A stretch of DNA of 64,000 nt from Paraburkholderia elongata (GTDB lineage: Bacteria; Pseudomonadota; Gammaproteobacteria; Burkholderiales; Burkholderiaceae): the NCBI RefSeq assembly GCF_013177735.1, contig NZ_WOEZ01000126.1, forward strand, positions 62,001-126,000. Reading direction: 5' to 3'. Below are positions 1 to 7,945 of this stretch, one piece after another. The position numbers and the translations under genes are program-made. The first letter of the stretch is position 1. Each line of letters opens with the position of its first letter. Below the pieces are notes generated by a model that was given only the letters and a program-made list of their open reading frames with translations, had not been told where the DNA came from and made no database searches.

Positions 1-2789
1 CCGACCACAGTGACCGGCACCTTGAATTCCTGCAGACGCTGCTCGATCAACAGGCCGGTTTCGATGAGCTTTTCTTCTGAAACGGGTTCGACGTCGGTGT
101 CGGCGAACGCGAGCAGGTCGAGGGTTGGCAACTCGACCATCGATGCCGCCGGCGCGTGGAATTCGAAGCCGTTGGCCGGGCTGTGGCCGCGCTGCGGCGC
201 GCGCTGGACTGCGGGTTCGGCGGGTTCCACTGGTTCCGCGGGCTCGGTCGAGGGTCCGGTGGCGAGGTAGGCTGCAGATGGCGCAGTTTGGGTGGTCGAG
301 ATGCTCGGTGCGGCCGGCGCTGCCGGTACGCCCGACGCGTAAGCTAGCCCGTTGGCGGCTTCGTCGACGATGGCGGGAGAGGTCACCGGGGCGGCCTGAA
401 CCGCGAAACTCGGGAAGCGAACCACGTTCGACGCGTGCGATGTGGTGCTTTGCGGCTCTACTGCCGTGACGACGGTCGAAGCGTCCGAGGCGGCTGACGA
501 GTTCAAATCGTCCGATACGTCCGATACGTCCGATAGGGCAGGGGCGTCCATCGTTTCTGCGTCGACCGGCGCGGATGTTTCGCTCGCGCTCGCGACGTGC
601 CACGGCGGCGTGGCGTGATGCATCGCCACGGGCGTCGCGATGTGCGCTTGCGTGGGTGCAATCTGCACAACATGCGTCGTCGCGTCCTGCGACGGCACCG
701 CAGCCTGACTGATCGGCTGCTCGCGTTCAGCGGGCGGGTTTGTACTGCTGTCGCTCTGATCTGCGAGTTGCGTCGGTTCGTTTTCGACGAACGGAGACGC
801 GTCCGTTTGCGCGCCGCTGGCTTCCAACTGGGCTGCAAAGATTTGAAACGGTGTGGGCGTGGGCACCGGCGCTGCATACTGCGTGGCTGGTGCTGGTGCT
901 GGTGCTGGTGCTGGTGCTGGTGCTGGTGCTGGTGCTTCTGCTTCTGCCGATGCCTCCGCCGGTGCCGATGATTCTGCTTGTGTCGATGCCGATGTTGGTG
1001 CTGCCGCCAGTGCCGATGCTTCTGTTTGTGTCGGTGCCAATGCCGACGCGGATGCCGATGCCGATGCCGATGCCGATGCCGATGTCGATGTCGATGTCGA
1101 CGCAGGCGCCGCGGCTAACGATGCCTGGATGATTGGCGGCTCAATCGGCCATTGCACCACGGGTTCGATGTCTTCCTCGATCGGTGCCTCGGATGCGACT
1201 TCGATTCGCGGCGTTTCGACCGGCGACTGCGCCGGCGTATGGTCCGGCAGAGCCTCGACTACGTCCTGCAACGGCGCGCTTACACTCGGCACCGCGGCCA
1301 TTTCAACTTCGCTTGCACGCGACGAAGCCACACCAGCCACATCAGATTGCCCAGCCTCGACCGGCAGCTCGGTGCTCAACGGAGTCGTCGCGACCGTCGC
1401 GTTTTCCGCGCTGCTGCGCGCGAGGCTGACGCCGGCGATGTCGGTCCAGCGCGCGGCGTTCTCCGCAATACTGCGAAGCGTCTCCTGGACGCTGGCAGGC
1501 GGTGTGACCTTTTGCGCTGTGGCCATCGGCCGGGTATAGCTGGGTGCCGGCGCACTGAGCGAAGCCGGGCGCCGCGTGGGCTGCGCCGGCGTGATGTTGG
1601 TGTTCGCGAGCGGAGCGGGCGAGAACGGCTGCTGGGCCGCCGTGGAGCGACTTCCTTGAGATCCTCCAGCGGCTGAACCCTGGGTCGTCGACGGACGGCC
1701 TGTGCCAGCCGAGGCGTTCGTCGCCGAGCCGGCTATCGAACCGGACGCCATCCGCGCTGCCGCCAACGCGCGCGCCGCTTGTGCTGTTTGTGCCGCAGCA
1801 GCCGGAGCGGCAACCGCACCCGCCAAACCAGCCACACCTGTCATGCCCGAGCCGACCGCCGACGATCCCACCGGACGTTGCTCGCCAACCGAGCGTCGAC
1901 CAACCTGCGATGCGCCATCGCGAACTGGAGTTGCTGTTGTTCCTGATGCCGCGGTCGAACCGGCTGGCGCTGCGGGCGCGCGTGGCGCTGTTGCCGGCTC
2001 ACGCAACCATCCGGCCGGCGCAACCGGCTCGGCCGGCATCCATTCAGCCCTGTCCGGGTTCAGCGAGTGCGCCTGTGTCGGCGTCTGCGCTTGCATCGGC
2101 ACTTGCCGCGGCGCCTGGCGCGGCGGCGTACCGGCTGACGTACGCAGCACCGGCTCCGGCTGCGCGGCCTGGCTGCGCGTTTTCATTGCGCCGTCGCGCC
2201 AGCTCGCCCCGGCGCCGCGCGCCGCCGTATCCCTGGCCGCCGCCGCACCAGCCGCACCGCGGCCACTCGCCGGCGGCCGCCAGACGGTCGGGCGCGCATA
2301 ACGTCCATTGCTTTTAGGCGCCATCGTATTGGTGGTCGGCGATACGTGCGACGGCAAACCGTCGTCGACGCTGCGATGGCGGCGCGCTTCCTCGTCGCGT
2401 TTGGCGAGGCCGCGTGACAGGCCGAGGCCGAATGCACCATCGGCCCACACGGCGACGTCGCGCCAGCGGAAGTCGATCAGCCAGGGCAGGCTGATCAGGA
2501 GCAGGGCGAGCGCCGCGAGCGGCGTGCCGATATGCCCGAGCAGATGACCTAAGCCCGCCGCCAGCGCATGGCCGAAGCCATTCACGCCGGCCGCGCCGAT
2601 CAGCGACGCCTCCAGCGTGCAGCTCGCGACCATCGCGCAGACGAAGCCGAGCCAAAGGCGGATCGTGCCGGGGCCGCGCAAACCTGCGCCGCCTGGCAGC
2701 GCCGACTTCACGAGGCGCCACAAAAGAGGAATAAACCAGACGGCTGACCCGCCGAACCAGCCGAAAACTACCGTGTGCATACTAGACAT
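1..2789 (-). CDS. ftsK: FtsK/SpoIIIE-type DNA translocase, N-terminal part (gene runs off the left edge)
   Basis: This is the membrane and linker part of a septal DNA pump that segregates chromosomes at division. The frame opens at ATG 2789 (a second ATG is at 2780) and stays open to the window edge. Residues about 5-105 hold three hydrophobic segments; a long Pro/Ala/Ser/Thr-rich linker follows; the last roughly 50 codons, just inside the edge, read ELPTLDLL, then SEEKLIETGLLIEQRL and F-x-V-x-V-x-VVG, the classic entry to the FtsK alpha/motor domain. The Walker motifs and gamma domain lie outside the window. The linker contains two coding hexanucleotide arrays. The usual first transmembrane helix is not seen, and an in-frame TAA lies about 13 codons upstream of the start. 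The product is firm at family level; which FtsK paralogue this is remains open. Confidence 0.88.
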   Translation of the reverse strand, partial: MSSMHTVVFGWFGGSAVWFIPLLWRLVKSALPGGAGLRGPGTIRLWLGFVCAMVASCTLEASLIGAAGVNGFGHALAAGLGHLLGHIGTPLAALALLLISLPWLIDFRWRDVAVWADGAFGLGLSRGLAKRDEEARRHRSVDDGLPSHVSPTTNTMAPKSNGRYARPTVWRPPASGRGAAGAAAARDTAARGAGASWRDGAMKTRSQAAQPEPVLRTSAGTPPRQAPRQVPMQAQTPTQAHSLNPDRAEWMPAEPVAPAGWLREPATAPRAPAAPAGSTAASGTTATPVRDGASQVGRRSVGEQRPVGSSAVGSGMTGVAGLAGAVAAPAAAAQTAQAARALAAARMASGSIAGSATNASAGTGRPSTTQGSAAGGSQGSRSTAAQQPFSPAPLANTNITPAQPTRRPASLSAPAPSYTRPMATAQKVTPPASVQETLRSIAENAARWTDIAGVSLARSSAENATVATTPLSTELPVEAGQSDVAGVASSRASEVEMAAVPSVSAPLQDVVEALPDHTPAQSPVETPRIEVASEAPIEEDIEPVVQWPIEPPIIQASLAAAPASTSTSTSASASASASASASALAPTQTEASALAAAPTSASTQAESSAPAEASAEAEAPAPAPAPAPAPAPAPATQYAAPVPTPTPFQIFAAQLEASGAQTDASPFVENEPTQLADQSDSSTNPPAEREQPISQAAVPSQDATTHVVQIAPTQAHIATPVAMHHATPPWHVASASETSAPVDAETMDAPALSDVSDVSDDLNSSAASDASTVVTAVEPQSTTSHASNVVRFPSFAVQAAPVTSPAIVDEAANGLAYASGVPAAPAAPSISTTQTAPSAAYLATGPSTEPAEPVEPAEPAVQRAPQRGHSPANGFEFHAPAASMVELPTLDLLAFADTDVEPVSEEKLIETGLLIEQRLQEFKVPVTVV
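886..935. repeat. Hexanucleotide tandem repeat inside ftsK (Pro-Ala repeat)
   Basis: The plus strand shows seven perfect TGCTGG units at 891-932, with a partial unit on each side. Read in the ftsK frame on the minus strand they encode alternating Pro and Ala. The array keeps the frame, so a gain or loss of units would add or remove PA pairs in the linker. Confidence 0.9.
1051..1098. repeat. Hexanucleotide tandem repeat inside ftsK (Ser-Ala / Ser-Thr repeat)
   Basis: Five GATGCC units (1051-1080) are followed by three GATGTC units (1081-1098). In the ftsK frame these read as Ser-Ala and then Ser-Thr pairs. This is a second in-frame array in the same linker. Confidence 0.9.
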
Positions 2790-2859
2790 CAACGAATGAC
2801 GGACGCGCAAAAACGCAATCCGTCGAGTTTAACCGGCGAAGCCCGATGCTTCGAAGGCA

Positions 2860-2879
2860 GACGCAAGTATGCTTGCGTC
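2860..2879. repeat. Perfect inverted repeat between the META lipoprotein gene and ftsK
   Basis: GACGCAAG and CTTGCGTC form an 8-bp perfect stem around a 4-nt loop. No U-run follows on the minus strand, so it could be a weak terminator, an mRNA hairpin or an operator upstream of ftsK (71 bp before its ATG). Confidence 0.45.
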
Positions 2880-2930
2880 AAATCGGAAAGCCGATCGGCT
2901 TACCGCAGGACTGATTGATCCGCGTACCCG

Positions 2931-3470
2931 TCACTTGGCGCTACGGTCGAAGGTGAGCGTGTCGCCGTTATCGAGCACCAGTTGCATCTGCTGCGGCGCG
3001 CGCATCTGCACGCCGGTGCGGTCGATGTGCGTCAACGCGTCGAGATACGGGCCTTCGATCTGTCCGCCTGGCGTCATGCACGCCATGCGCGTGCCGCCCA
3101 GGGTGCCGAAGCTCAGCTTGCCGTCTTTCAGCGCGTACGAACCCATGTAGCGATTGCAACCGGAAAAGCCGCTGGCGTGGCGCTGGCCTTTGTCGGTGGA
3201 GAGCACGAGTGTGATCGGCGCGCCCTGATCGGCGGACGGAATCGCGCGCGCCGTGCCGTCGGCCTGTTTCCAGCCGGTGAGCACCCAACTCGTGTCGTCG
3301 AGCAACTGGGTGGCGGCCGGATTGAACGGATCGGGCGGTGTGGCTTCCGAGTCGGGATGCTTCGGGATAGCGCACGCGCTGCATAGCGCGGCGACGCTCA
3401 ACGCGGCGATGGCCGTGCGCGCATAGGGGATGAAGCGCGCAACACGTCGCGCGGAGGAGCTTTGGAGCAT
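2931..3470 (-). CDS. META domain-containing lipoprotein
   Basis: This 179-residue protein is predicted to be exported and lipid-anchored. The N-terminus is basic (RRVARF), then hydrophobic, ending in a lipobox-like ...CSAC with Cys33. The body carries META/HslJ-type features: D-T-S-W near the domain start, the GCNRYMGSY segment, L-x-F-G-x-L-x-GTRMAC and a terminal NGDTLTF. META domains are linked to heat-shock/novobiocin-resistance (HslJ) and other outer-envelope proteins; no precise role is known. The frame continues upstream, but the ATG at 3470 is preferred because AGAGGAA lies 7-10 nt before it and the signal peptide starts there. Confidence 0.82.
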   Translation of the reverse strand: MLQSSSARRVARFIPYARTAIAALSVAALCSACAIPKHPDSEATPPDPFNPAATQLLDDTSWVLTGWKQADGTARAIPSADQGAPITLVLSTDKGQRHASGFSGCNRYMGSYALKDGKLSFGTLGGTRMACMTPGGQIEGPYLDALTHIDRTGVQMRAPQQMQLVLDNGDTLTFDRSAK

Positions 3471-3747
3471 GACGTCGTTCCTCTTCAAACTGGCGAAGGC
3501 GTAAGGGTAACGCACTAAGCTCGCCGCACGCGAGCGCAACGGCGTGAGAGCGGACTTAAACACGTGCGTCGCAGCGAGCGCCGCAGCGCCTTCTGGGCGC
3601 CTTACGCACAAATAGCAACGCGGACCCGGCGAGCAAGGCGCGGCGGGGGGCTCGCGACGTCGGCGCATCGGGTGCGGAGCGGGGTGCGCATGTTAACATC
3701 GTGTTCTAACCAATCCCACCCTCTTTTGACTTTTATCTGGAGACCCC

Positions 3748-4962
3748 ATGCAGATCGGCCAACGGATCGGCACGCCCCTTTCTGATTCCGCCACGCGCGT
3801 CATGCTGCTCGGCGCCGGCGAGCTCGGCAAGGAAGTGATCATCGCGCTGCAACGACTGGGCGTCGAAGTGATCGCCGTCGACCGTTATCCGAATGCGCCG
3901 GGCCATCAGGTCGCACATCGCTCGCACGTGATCGATATGACCGACCGCGCCGCCTTGCGCGCGCTGGTTGAGTTGGAGCGTCCGCACCTGATCGTCCCCG
4001 AGATCGAGGCGATCGCCACCGACGCGCTTGCCGCCATCGAAACCGACGGCCTCGCCGAAGTGATCCCGACCGCGCGCGCCACGCAACTCACGATGAACCG
4101 CGAAGGCATCCGCCGTCTGGCCGCCGAAGAACTCGGCCTGCCGACCTCGCCGTACGCGTTCGCCGATTCGCTTGAGGAACTGCGCGCGGGCATCGCCAAA
4201 GTCGGCTATCCGTGCGTCGTGAAGCCGGTGATGTCGTCGTCGGGCAAGGGGCAGTCGGTGTTGAAGAGCGATGCGGATGTCGAAACCGCCTGGCAATATG
4301 CGATGGCGGGCGGCCGTGTGAATCACGGCCGCGTGATCGTCGAAGGCTTTATCGACTTCGAATACGAAATTACCCAGCTGACCGTGCGCGCGATCGATCC
4401 GGCGAGCGGCGAAGTCAGCACGTATTTTTGCGACCCGATCGGCCACGTGCAGGTGGCGGGCGACTACGTCGAATCGTGGCAGCCGCAGCCGATGAGCCCG
4501 CTCGCGCTGGAACGTTCGCGCGAAGTGGCGCACAAGGTGACGGCGGCATTGGGCGGCAGGGGCCTGTTCGGCGTGGAACTTTTCGTGCGCGGCGATGACG
4601 TATGGTTCTCGGAAGTCAGCCCGCGTCCGCACGATACGGGTCTGGTCACGCTGTGCTCACAACGCTTCTCGGAGTTTGAACTGCATGCGCGCGCCATCCT
4701 AGGCTTGCCGGTGGATACGTCGCTGCGGGCGCCGGGCGCGTCGGCGGTGATTTACGGCGGTCTGGACGAGGCGGCTATCGCTTTCGAAGGTGTCGCGGCG
4801 GCGTTGGCCGTGCCGAACGCGGATCTGCGTCTCTTCGGCAAGCCGGAGAGCTTCGTCAAGCGCCGCATGGGCGTGGCGCTGGTCACCGGCGAGACTATCG
4901 ACGAAGCACGCTCGCGTGCGAAGCAGGCCGCAGCGGCGGTGCGGCCGGTTTCCACGAAGTAA
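3748..4962 (+). CDS. purT: Formate-dependent phosphoribosylglycinamide formyltransferase
   Basis: PurT (404 aa, normal length) uses formate and ATP to convert GAR to formyl-GAR, the folate-independent route for step three of purine synthesis, in the cytosol. An N-terminal nucleotide-binding fold with GAGELGKE (about 22-29) is followed by an ATP-grasp domain with CVVKPVMSSSGKGQS and the metal/ATP site around LFGVELFV and EVSPRPHDTG. GGAG sits 5 nt before the ATG. The gene stands alone between envelope genes; purD is 49 kb away in this window. Confidence 0.97.
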   Translation: MQIGQRIGTPLSDSATRVMLLGAGELGKEVIIALQRLGVEVIAVDRYPNAPGHQVAHRSHVIDMTDRAALRALVELERPHLIVPEIEAIATDALAAIETDGLAEVIPTARATQLTMNREGIRRLAAEELGLPTSPYAFADSLEELRAGIAKVGYPCVVKPVMSSSGKGQSVLKSDADVETAWQYAMAGGRVNHGRVIVEGFIDFEYEITQLTVRAIDPASGEVSTYFCDPIGHVQVAGDYVESWQPQPMSPLALERSREVAHKVTAALGGRGLFGVELFVRGDDVWFSEVSPRPHDTGLVTLCSQRFSEFELHARAILGLPVDTSLRAPGASAVIYGGLDEAAIAFEGVAAALAVPNADLRLFGKPESFVKRRMGVALVTGETIDEARSRAKQAAAAVRPVSTK

Positions 4963-5098
4963 GGCGCGTCGACGTGCGCTGCGAATTGCGGCAGCTTACT
5001 GACGTGCGATGTTGATCTGCCACGCAGTCACCGCGCGTTTCGCAAGCGCGTTGCGCGCGGAATCTGAATCATTGAAGCTCATTGAAGCCGAGGTACGT

Positions 5099-5311
5099 AT
5101 GGCCCTGGGGTCCCGCAAGAACATGCGGCTTGGAAGGCTGGGCCGTCTCGGCGCACTTGGTGTGATGCTCGCGCTGTGTGCCGGGTTGACAGGGTGCGGC
5201 CTCGCCGCTGCGCCGTGCCGGATCGCGTCGGCCGGTTTGAAGATCGTGCCGCTGGTCGGGCACGTCGCCGCCGCGCCGACCGACGCTTGCGCCGATGTGA
5301 TCGATCCATAA
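5099..5311 (+). CDS. Small predicted lipoprotein (DUF6726-like)
   Basis: This is a 70-residue protein: an Arg/Leu/Gly-rich N-terminus, a hydrophobic core (LGVMLALCAG) and a lipobox LTGC at 30-33, then a short Ala/Pro-rich tail with two more cysteines (APC, DAC). It resembles short DUF6726-type proteins of Burkholderia, function unknown. The frame is open from 5009, but the signal sequence and a GAGG about 4 nt upstream favour the start at 5099 (the ATG at 5123 also fits). Confidence 0.6.
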   Translation: MALGSRKNMRLGRLGRLGALGVMLALCAGLTGCGLAAAPCRIASAGLKIVPLVGHVAAAPTDACADVIDP

Positions 5312-5364
5312 GCAATCCACGACAGATTCACGATGGCTCTGTGAGCGTTCTGGGCGCGCAATAC

Positions 5365-5460
5365 AGCCGCAACCACAGCCGCAACCACAGCCGCAACCAC
5401 AGCCGCAACCACAGCCGCAACCACAGCCGCAACCACAGCCGTAACTACAGCGGCAACCCC
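5365..5460. repeat. 12-bp tandem repeat array (8 units)
   Basis: Six perfect copies of CAGCCGCAACCA (5365-5436) are followed by two degenerate copies (5437-5460). The array lies between the small lipoprotein gene and the PliC/MliC-like gene, 58 bp before the start of the latter. All frames are open through it, which generates spurious low-complexity ORFs on both strands. There are no spacers, so it is not a CRISPR. Confidence 0.95.
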
Positions 5461-5518
5461 AACTGCAGCGCGAGGCGCGCCGTCCGTGCTTAATGTGCAA
5501 CAACGATCGAGGCATCTC

Positions 5519-5887
5519 ATGAAGAAATGGCTTGTCGCAGTCACAACGGCAGCGGGTCTCGCGGCGCAGTACGGCAATGCATGGGCCGAGCCATTGCGCC
5601 TCGCCGAGATTCAGGCCAAGAATCGCCAGACGCACAAATACACCTGCGCGACCGGCAAGATTCTGCAAGTGACCTACTGGAACACGGCGAACGGTCAGAG
5701 CTTCGCGCTCGTGCCTGTCAAGGGGCAGCAACTGCTGTTCGTCAACACGATATCGGCCTCCGGCGCGAAGTATCAGGCCGGCAGCTACACCTGGTGGACC
5801 AAGGGCCCGCGCGCCGATCTGTACGACGCGACGGACGGCGAAAACGCCCCGCCGATGCTGTCCGACTGCGTCACCATCAATCGCTGA
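5519..5887 (+). CDS. Periplasmic c-type lysozyme inhibitor family protein (MliC/PliC-like)
   Basis: This 122-residue protein has a signal peptide (MKKWLVAV... with AWA/EP cleavage near residue 23) and no lipobox, so it should be soluble periplasmic (PliC-like). The body has the family pattern: YTC near the start, V-x-Y-x-NT-x-x-GQSFA, LLFVN-x-x-SASGAKY, Y-x-WWTKG, and a final Cys that can pair with the first. MliC proteins bind the active site of c-type lysozymes and protect peptidoglycan. GAGG lies 7 nt upstream of the chosen ATG; the longer frame from 5486 has no signal-like start. Confidence 0.85.
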   Translation: MKKWLVAVTTAAGLAAQYGNAWAEPLRLAEIQAKNRQTHKYTCATGKILQVTYWNTANGQSFALVPVKGQQLLFVNTISASGAKYQAGSYTWWTKGPRADLYDATDGENAPPMLSDCVTINR

Positions 5888-6179
5888 GCATGATGCGGCG
5901 GCTTTCTTCAAACACGCCGCTTGCCTCACCCTACGTTTGCCCCTGCCTTGCGGCATTGCCCGCCTGCGCGCATCCTTTCCGTTCGAGTAGTAAGCTGTCC
6001 GGCGTGGCATCCGCGGTGTCCGCTGCCGTTGCTGTCGCCATTGTTGCCGGTAACACCGTTATCACCGTAATGTCAGGCCGCGCATGGCTCGCGCGGTTGT
6101 CGTCGTCTTCGATCGTCCGATACCGGACCTCAACGGGCGGGCCCATGGCCCGTGTCCGTTTCATCAAGCGAGACTCTCC

Positions 6180-7832
6180 ATGAAAGCATCGGACCTGTTC
6201 GTCAAATCGCTGGAAGCCGAAGGTGTCGAGTACGTGTTCGGCATCCCCGGTGAAGAAAATCTCGATCTGCTCGAATCGCTGCGCCGCTCGAAAATTCGCC
6301 TGATTCTTACGCGTCACGAACAGGCGGCCGGTTTCATGGCCGCCACGTATGGGCGCCTCACCGGCCGCACCGGGGTGTGTCTGGCCACCTTGGGGCCGGG
6401 CGCGACCAACTTCGTGACCGCTGCGGCTTACGCGCAGTTGGGCGGCATGCCGATGCTGATGGTGACAGGGCAAAAGCCGATCAAGACCAGCAAGCAGGGG
6501 CATTTTCAGATCGTCGACGTGGTGCGGATGATGGAGCCGCTCACCAAGTACACGCGGCAGATCGTGTCGATCAGCAATATTCCGGCCGCCGTGCGCGAGG
6601 CGGTTCGTCAGGCGGAAGAAGAACGGCCCGGCGCCACGCACCTCGAATTGCCTGAAGATGTCGCGCACGAGGAGGGCGACGGCCATCCGATCCCGAAAAG
6701 CTTCAGCCGCCGTCCGGTCGCCGAAGAAAAAGCCGTGGCGCGCGCGGTCGAGGCGATTACGAACGCGAAGCATCCCTTGCTGATGATCGGCGCGGGCGGC
6801 AACCGCAAGACCACCACCAGGATGTTGCGCGAATTCGTCGACCAGATCGGCATTCCGTTCTTTACGACGCAGATGGGCAAGGGCGTGATCGACGAATCGC
6901 ACCCCATGTGGCTCGGCAATGCGACCTTGTCCGACGGCGACTTCGTGCACCGCGCGATCGATCACGCGGATTGCATCATCAATGTCGGCCACGACGTGAT
7001 CGAGAAGCCGCCGTTCTTCATGCGCAGCGGCGACGCCGGCGAGAAGACGGTGATTCACGTCAACTTTCTCGGCGCGGAAGTCGATACGGTGTATTTCCCG
7101 CAGATCGAAGTGGTCGGCGATATCGCCAATGCCGTGTGGCAGCTCAAGGAAAGTCTCAAGGAGCGGCAGGAGCATTGGGACTTCACGCGCTTCAAGGAGA
7201 TCAAGCAGCACTTTGAGGCGCATCTGGTCAAGGGCCAGCACGACGACCGTTTCCCGATGTACCCGGTGCGGATCGTCAACGACGTCTACGAGACCACGCC
7301 GGTGGACGGCATCGTGTGTCTGGACAACGGCATGTACAAGATCTGGTTCGCGCGCTATTACCGCGCGCACGAACCGAATTCGCTGCTGCTCGATAACGCA
7401 TTGGCGTCGATGGGCGCCGGGCTGCCGTCGGCGATCGCGACCAAGATCGTGCACCCGGACCGCAAGGTCATGGCCGTGTGCGGCGACGGTGGCTTCATGA
7501 TGAATTCGCAGGAGCTGGAAACGGCGGTGCGTCTGAAGCTCGATCTGGTGATCCTGATTTTGCGCGACGACGCGTTCGGCATGATCCGCTGGAAGCAGGA
7601 AAACATGAACTTCCCGGACTACGGCATGACGCTGAACAACCCGGATTTCGTCGCGTATGCAGAGAGCTACGGCGCGAAGGGGCATCGCATTGAATCGGCC
7701 GCGGAATTCGCGCCGCTGCTGCGCGAATGTTTCGCGACGCCGGGTGTGCATGTGATCGATCTGCCGATCGACTACTCGGACAACGAGCGCGTGCTGAATC
7801 GCGAGATCAAGCGGCTGAGTGCACAACTATGA
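6180..7832 (+). CDS. Thiamine-diphosphate enzyme, acetolactate synthase large-subunit type
   Basis: The 550-residue product has the three-domain ThDP fold. The N-terminal PYR domain carries the catalytic Glu in RHEQAAGFMA, and GPGATN follows; the C-terminal PP domain has GDGGFMMNSQELETA (GDG...N ThDP/Mg site) and a downstream DDAFGMIRWKQ. This pattern is closest to catabolic acetolactate synthases (AlsS/BudB-like), which join two pyruvates; no small regulatory subunit (ilvN) lies nearby, which fits. The next gene in the same direction is an aldehyde dehydrogenase 113 bp on. A related ThDP lyase acting on another 2-oxoacid cannot be excluded. Confidence 0.85.
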   Translation: MKASDLFVKSLEAEGVEYVFGIPGEENLDLLESLRRSKIRLILTRHEQAAGFMAATYGRLTGRTGVCLATLGPGATNFVTAAAYAQLGGMPMLMVTGQKPIKTSKQGHFQIVDVVRMMEPLTKYTRQIVSISNIPAAVREAVRQAEEERPGATHLELPEDVAHEEGDGHPIPKSFSRRPVAEEKAVARAVEAITNAKHPLLMIGAGGNRKTTTRMLREFVDQIGIPFFTTQMGKGVIDESHPMWLGNATLSDGDFVHRAIDHADCIINVGHDVIEKPPFFMRSGDAGEKTVIHVNFLGAEVDTVYFPQIEVVGDIANAVWQLKESLKERQEHWDFTRFKEIKQHFEAHLVKGQHDDRFPMYPVRIVNDVYETTPVDGIVCLDNGMYKIWFARYYRAHEPNSLLLDNALASMGAGLPSAIATKIVHPDRKVMAVCGDGGFMMNSQELETAVRLKLDLVILILRDDAFGMIRWKQENMNFPDYGMTLNNPDFVAYAESYGAKGHRIESAAEFAPLLRECFATPGVHVIDLPIDYSDNERVLNREIKRLSAQL

Positions 7833-7945
7833 GCGCACAACTATGAGCGGGACAGTGATGGACGGAACAGCCATGAGCGGCAACGGGGCATAGCCCTTGC
7901 TGACTGCATGGCTGATGTCAGGCATTGGATCAAGGAGAACGCGTC

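Noticed and set aside
853..1539. Long plus-strand frame with Gly-Ala and Asp-Ala repeats
   Set aside because: It is the antisense reading of the ftsK linker repeats; the minus-strand frame continues into a recognisable FtsK motor entry.
5365..5460. Considered as a CRISPR array
   Set aside because: The units are adjacent, 12 bp long, with no unique spacers and no cas genes nearby.
5069..6010. Minus-strand frame of 313 residues with Cys-Gly repeats
   Set aside because: It spans the 12-bp array and reads antisense to the PliC-like gene; no family features.
5931..7826. Minus-strand frame of 631 residues
   Set aside because: Antisense shadow of the acetolactate synthase-like gene; His/Arg-rich and without motifs.
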